Source of the DNA: an uncultured Bacteroidota bacterium
Lineage (GTDB): Bacteria; Bacteroidota; Bacteroidia; B-17B0; Aurantibacillaceae
Length of the DNA: 64,000 nt
Assembly: GCA_903834765.1 (NCBI GenBank)
Contig: CAILKE010000022.1
Location: 1 to 64,000 of the forward strand
Direction: 5' to 3'
Part shown: positions 61,792 to 64,000 of the stretch, in pieces
Layout of the letters: each line of letters opens with the position of its first letter
How positions within the stretch are numbered: position 1 is the first letter of the stretch
Notes under the pieces: generated by a model
The model's database searches: none
What the model saw: the letters and a program-made list of their open reading frames with translations, nothing else
What the model was told of the DNA's origin: nothing
Made by a program: the position numbers and the translations under genes

Positions 61792-61953
61792 AGAGCCTGT
61801 TTAAAATTTATCTAATAATTTTGTTATCCGTCTTTTTGGCTACAAATTCGTTAAATTTTTCGAGATAGTAGCCAACTATCTCTGCAAAATTTGCCTCTTT
61901 TCGCTCAAAAATACATTATAACAATTATTACAATATAAATTTAAACAGGCTCT
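61792..61953. mobile_element. MITE-like palindromic element, 162 bp
   Basis: The left end AGAGCCTGTTTAAAATTTAT (61792) and the right end ATAAATTTAAACAGGCTCT (to 61953) are inverted repeats with one extra A in the left copy. Imperfect pairing continues inwards, and the centre is the hairpin GAGATAGT-AGCCA-ACTATCTC. There is no room for a transposase, so it would move in trans. The flanks carry TTA/AAA, so a short AT-rich target duplication is possible but not certain. A related hairpin is at 42804-42843. Confidence 0.78.
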
Positions 61954-62581
61954 AAATTAAATTTAATTCATTTAACAGACTCTCTACCTCTTTTTCTTTT
62001 GGCAACAAATAGGCTTTAATGCCTGTTTTAAGAGCTCCTTGCACATGATGTGGTGTATCATCAATAAAGACTGTTTCGCTGGCATTTAATCCATTTTCAG
62101 CTAATACAAAATCAAATATTTCAACATCTGGTTTACGCATCTTCATACGACAAGAATAATATACTTTTTCGAAAAAAGGTTCTAAATTTTTATACTGCTG
62201 TGTTTCAAATAAAGTATTTTCAAATTCAGTGACATGCGTTTCGTTAGTGTTACTGAGTAAAAAAAGTCGAAAATGAGGTTTTAATTTTGTTAAAAGATTC
62301 AATCTATTACTCGGAAAATCAAGTAACATAGCATTCCATGCCTGTTTCAATTCACTTTCCGAGGCAGTTGATTGAGTTAGCATTTTTAATTCTTTAATAA
62401 AATCATTTTCTGATATTAAGCCCTTATCAAATAAATCGAATATAGTGCTTTGTTGTAATTGCGTATAAATGGCTTCAAAAGGCAGTTTGGAGAGTTTATT
62501 AAACTCTGAAATAGTTTTAGTTGTGTCTAAATTGATGATTACTCCTCCTAAATCAAAAATTATATTTTTTATTTTACTCAT
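61952..62581 (-). CDS. HAD-family phosphatase
   Basis: A 209-residue HAD subfamily IA hydrolase, near YihX-type sugar-phosphate phosphatases. Motif I is IIFDLGGVIINLD (nucleophile Asp), motif II LLLSNTNET, motif III the Lys in MRKPDVEIF and motif IV VFIDDTPHHV. The C-terminus is AYLLPKEKEVESLLNELNLI. Its TAG stop is made from the last two bases of the MITE-like element and the base beside it, so the insertion may have set or trimmed the C-terminus. Substrate unknown. Confidence 0.88.
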   Translation of the reverse strand: MSKIKNIIFDLGGVIINLDTTKTISEFNKLSKLPFEAIYTQLQQSTIFDLFDKGLISENDFIKELKMLTQSTASESELKQAWNAMLLDFPSNRLNLLTKLKPHFRLFLLSNTNETHVTEFENTLFETQQYKNLEPFFEKVYYSCRMKMRKPDVEIFDFVLAENGLNASETVFIDDTPHHVQGALKTGIKAYLLPKEKEVESLLNELNLI

Positions 62582-62585
62582 ATAT

Positions 62586-62616
62586 TTTGTTATTGTGATA
62601 CAAATATATATTTTTG
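62586..62616 (+). promoter_or_regulatory. Canonical Bacteroidota promoter of the CAT tRNA
   Basis: TTTG at 62586-62589, a 19-bp spacer and TATTTTTG at 62609-62616 match TTTG-N19-TAnnTTTG exactly. The tRNA begins 31 bp downstream. Confidence 0.82.
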
Positions 62617-62646
62617 CGCACTTAAATCTGAACTAGATTTCAGATT

Positions 62647-62720
62647 GGGCCTATAGCTCATTCGGTTAGAGCAACTGACTCATAATCAGTAGGTGCCTGG
62701 TTCGATTCCAGGTGGGCCCA
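62647..62720 (+). tRNA. tRNA with CAT anticodon (elongator Met or Ile2)
   Basis: A 74-nt cloverleaf: acceptor GGGCCTA pairs with TGGGCCC (one G-T), discriminator A, anticodon stem ACTGA/TCAGT with loop CTCATAA (anticodon CAT), and T-loop TTCGATT. CCA is not encoded. Elongator Met and lysidine-modified Ile2 share this anticodon; sequence alone does not settle it here. It lacks the mismatched acceptor end of initiator tRNA. Confidence 0.95.
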
Positions 62721-62729
62721 CAATAAGAG

Positions 62730-62760
62730 AAGCCTTTAAAATCTAGTGTTTTAAAGGCTT
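62730..62760 (+). terminator. Terminator of the CAT tRNA
   Basis: AAGCCTTTAAAA at 62730-62741 pairs with TTTTAAAGGCTT at 62749-62760 around a 7-nt loop, followed by a T-run. Confidence 0.9.
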
Positions 62761-62876
62761 TTTTGTTTTTTAGAGCTTTCCTTAACAAGTCAATTTTTGA
62801 GGATTTTGAGTCAAAAAAGGACTATTTACCGTGCGCAATCCGTGAACATAATTGCAACGGTGCCTAACCCAAAAAA

Positions 62877-63008
62877 ATAGCAACACTCAAATTAATCTTA
62901 GACACAAGAAGAGAAAACAATTATAATACCTACCCATTAGTATTTAGAATTTATGTACTAGACAGAACTAGAGACCTAGCTACAGGAATTAAAATTACAG
63001 AACAATAA
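62877..63008 (+). pseudogene. N-terminal remnant of a tyrosine recombinase (integrase)
   Basis: The frame reads IATLKLILDTRRENNYNTYP, then LVFRIYVLDRTRDLATGIKI, TEQ and a stop. The start of Bacteroidota phage-type integrases (MATxKxxLDTRR...YPxxxR) is clear, with ATG changed to ATA. Only the arm-binding domain start survives. It lies 157 bp past the 3' end of a tRNA gene, the usual place for such an integrase. Confidence 0.72.
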
Positions 63009-63080
63009 TTTAATTGTAAAAAAATAATTATTTGGTCACAATGCTGTCTATTCATATTCTTTATTTTTTGATTTGCGATA

Positions 63081-63088
63081 TATTTTTG
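63081..63088 (+). promoter_or_regulatory. Probable -7 element of the gene at 63118
   Basis: TATTTTTG matches TAnnTTTG, 29 bp before the ATG at 63118. No good TTTG box lies at the proper distance upstream. Confidence 0.4.
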
Positions 63089-63117
63089 TTTAAATAAAAT
63101 TCTAATTATTTATTGTA

Positions 63118-63552
63118 ATGAAAAACCACAACGGAGATATTATGAAGATTCATGTTATAAATTATCAGTTCGATAATTTATATAATAAGCTTTATGATAG
63201 TGATTGGCTTGAAGCAGAATTAATAATGATTATCTCTAAAAGAAAAATAAAAATCAACTTAGAATTTTTAATAATAGAAGAATTAGAAAGGATTTATTTT
63301 TGGCTTATTCAAATACTAAATAAAAATTATGCAGATAGTAAATTAGAATTTATTGATCCTAATTTAAAATTTAAAATAATGACTAGAAGTAAAATACCGG
63401 TATTAAAAATTATATATTATATGAATGATACTAAAATAGAATGTTGGGAATTAATAATTAACACAGCTAATATAAATAGCTTAGCAAATAAAATAAATAA
63501 AATAATTATTAATTATCCCTGCCGTTGCGGAAAAACTCATAATATAAATTAA
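63118..63552 (+). CDS. Orphan WapI-like immunity protein (tentative)
   Basis: A 144-residue protein, very AT-rich. The layout DSDWLEAELIMI, then IEELERIYFWLIQI and LEFIDPNLKFKI recalls WapI-family immunity proteins, which have NWL, an (E)L..I.WL helix and EFIEPNLxF. Such proteins neutralise a cognate toxin. No toxin is seen here. The end holds CRCGKTH, which could be a metal-binding or disordered tail. An ATG at 63142 preceded by GGAG is an alternative start. Confidence 0.6.
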   Translation: MKNHNGDIMKIHVINYQFDNLYNKLYDSDWLEAELIMIISKRKIKINLEFLIIEELERIYFWLIQILNKNYADSKLEFIDPNLKFKIMTRSKIPVLKIIYYMNDTKIECWELIINTANINSLANKINKIIINYPCRCGKTHNIN

Positions 63553-63561
63553 AATACAATT

Positions 63562-63921
63562 ATGGTAAACAAAATTTATTATTTCGTTGTTCCAAATTCA
63601 GTGGAGTATGATATGCAGATAATAATGGAAAAAGTGTTTACTTGCCCATTAAAATCTTCTGATATTGAATCAATTTGCTTCAATAAAAGTTACAAAAGAG
63701 AGGATTGTTTTTACACGTTTTTACCACAGTATAAAATTGAAATAATAATTAATAAGTTTAAAGCCCTAAAAGTTTTATTTGCCTATAAAAATATTACTGA
63801 AGAAGTATTAATGGGTGTTCAAAATAATAATACGAATTTTGTTAAAACCTTTTCGAATATAACGCATAAGCACTTATTGAATGTTTTTTTAAAAGTTAAT
63901 CAAACATCAATAATATTTTAA
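63562..63921 (+). CDS. Hypothetical protein (119 aa)
   Basis: A 119-residue soluble protein, nine bases after the immunity-like gene and in the same direction, so probably co-transcribed. It has no signal peptide or membrane segment and no known motif. Its AT-rich codon use matches its neighbour and fits accessory DNA. From 63922 to the window end nothing is recognised. Confidence 0.5.
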   Translation: MVNKIYYFVVPNSVEYDMQIIMEKVFTCPLKSSDIESICFNKSYKREDCFYTFLPQYKIEIIINKFKALKVLFAYKNITEEVLMGVQNNNTNFVKTFSNITHKHLLNVFLKVNQTSIIF

Positions 63922-64000
63922 GTACAACAAAAACATTTCGAATATCTAGGCCTTCAGAATTAGACCAATAAATTTTTGAAACAGATAAAGAATACTGAAA

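Noticed and set aside
1-64000. CRISPR arrays, rRNA genes, complete insertion sequences
   Set aside because: No regularly spaced repeat-spacer pattern, no rRNA sequence and no transposase frame were seen on either strand.

Overview
This window is a strongly AT-rich chromosomal segment of a Bacteroidota bacterium, most likely a flavobacteria-like aerobe. The evidence is a protein with a type IX secretion (T9SS) C-terminal sorting domain, a PorE-like TPR/beta-propeller/OmpA protein, the long form of IspH, a split cytochrome oxidase subunit III/III/IV set with heme O synthase, and promoters of the Bacteroidota TTTG-N(18-19)-TAnnTTTG type in front of both tRNA genes. Most genes lack a clear Shine-Dalgarno sequence, and several start with TTG or GTG.

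Layout. 0-10 kb: a LuxE-type acyl-activating enzyme, a lipoprotein, then recF, a DUF721/DciA-like gene, ispH and a DEDDh exonuclease in one direction, followed by unknown proteins, a CvfB-like RNA-binding protein, an aminotransferase and purH. 10.5-16.6 kb: a complete rod-shape operon (mreB, mreC, mreD, mrdA/PBP2, rodA) with a small HTH gene at its end. 16.6-32 kb: threonine aldolase, an ArnT-like glycosyltransferase, a PAP2 phosphatase, secreted proteins, TlpA-like thioredoxin, mtgA, a large AsmA-like protein, the PorE-like protein, a TPR protein, trmN6 and a PBP4-type dacB. 32-35.5 kb: cytochrome oxidase assembly and subunits, and a glutathione peroxidase. 35.5-37.6 kb: a small accessory patch downstream of tRNA-Asp with a restriction-enzyme C-terminal remnant, two unknown genes that share nearly identical upstream and terminator sequences, and a Cys-rich gene split by an in-frame stop. 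38-42.8 kb: thioredoxin-like protein, a cystathionine beta-synthase-like enzyme and a subtilase.

42.9-59.8 kb is one long co-directional surface-glycan cluster. It contains CDP-3,6-dideoxyhexose genes (rfbF, an abequose/paratose-synthase-like reductase, a tyvelose-epimerase-like enzyme, rfbG, rfbH), two DPM-type GT2 enzymes, two large membrane proteins that look like GT-C glycosyltransferases (YfhO family and a GT87-like/TPR fusion), and an unusual block of a thiamine-diphosphate enzyme, a HpcH/HpaI aldolase, an SDR and a sugar-phosphate cyclase related to 3-dehydroquinate synthase. I regard this block as the best candidate for undescribed chemistry: it could make a branched or cyclic sugar precursor, or attach a pyruvate-derived two-carbon branch as YerE does for yersiniose. 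Inside the cluster lies a decayed GxxExxY gene flanked by near-perfect 19-bp inverted repeats.

59.8-64 kb: a zinc-ribbon coiled-coil protein, a Nif3-like protein, a 162-bp MITE-like element whose end supplies the stop codon of a HAD phosphatase gene, a CAT-anticodon tRNA, a decayed tyrosine-integrase start, and two orphan genes, one resembling a WapI-type immunity protein. The second half therefore holds several small mobile-DNA scars: two tRNA-side patches, one MITE, one inverted-repeat cassette, and a terminator built from the same sequence as the MITE end.
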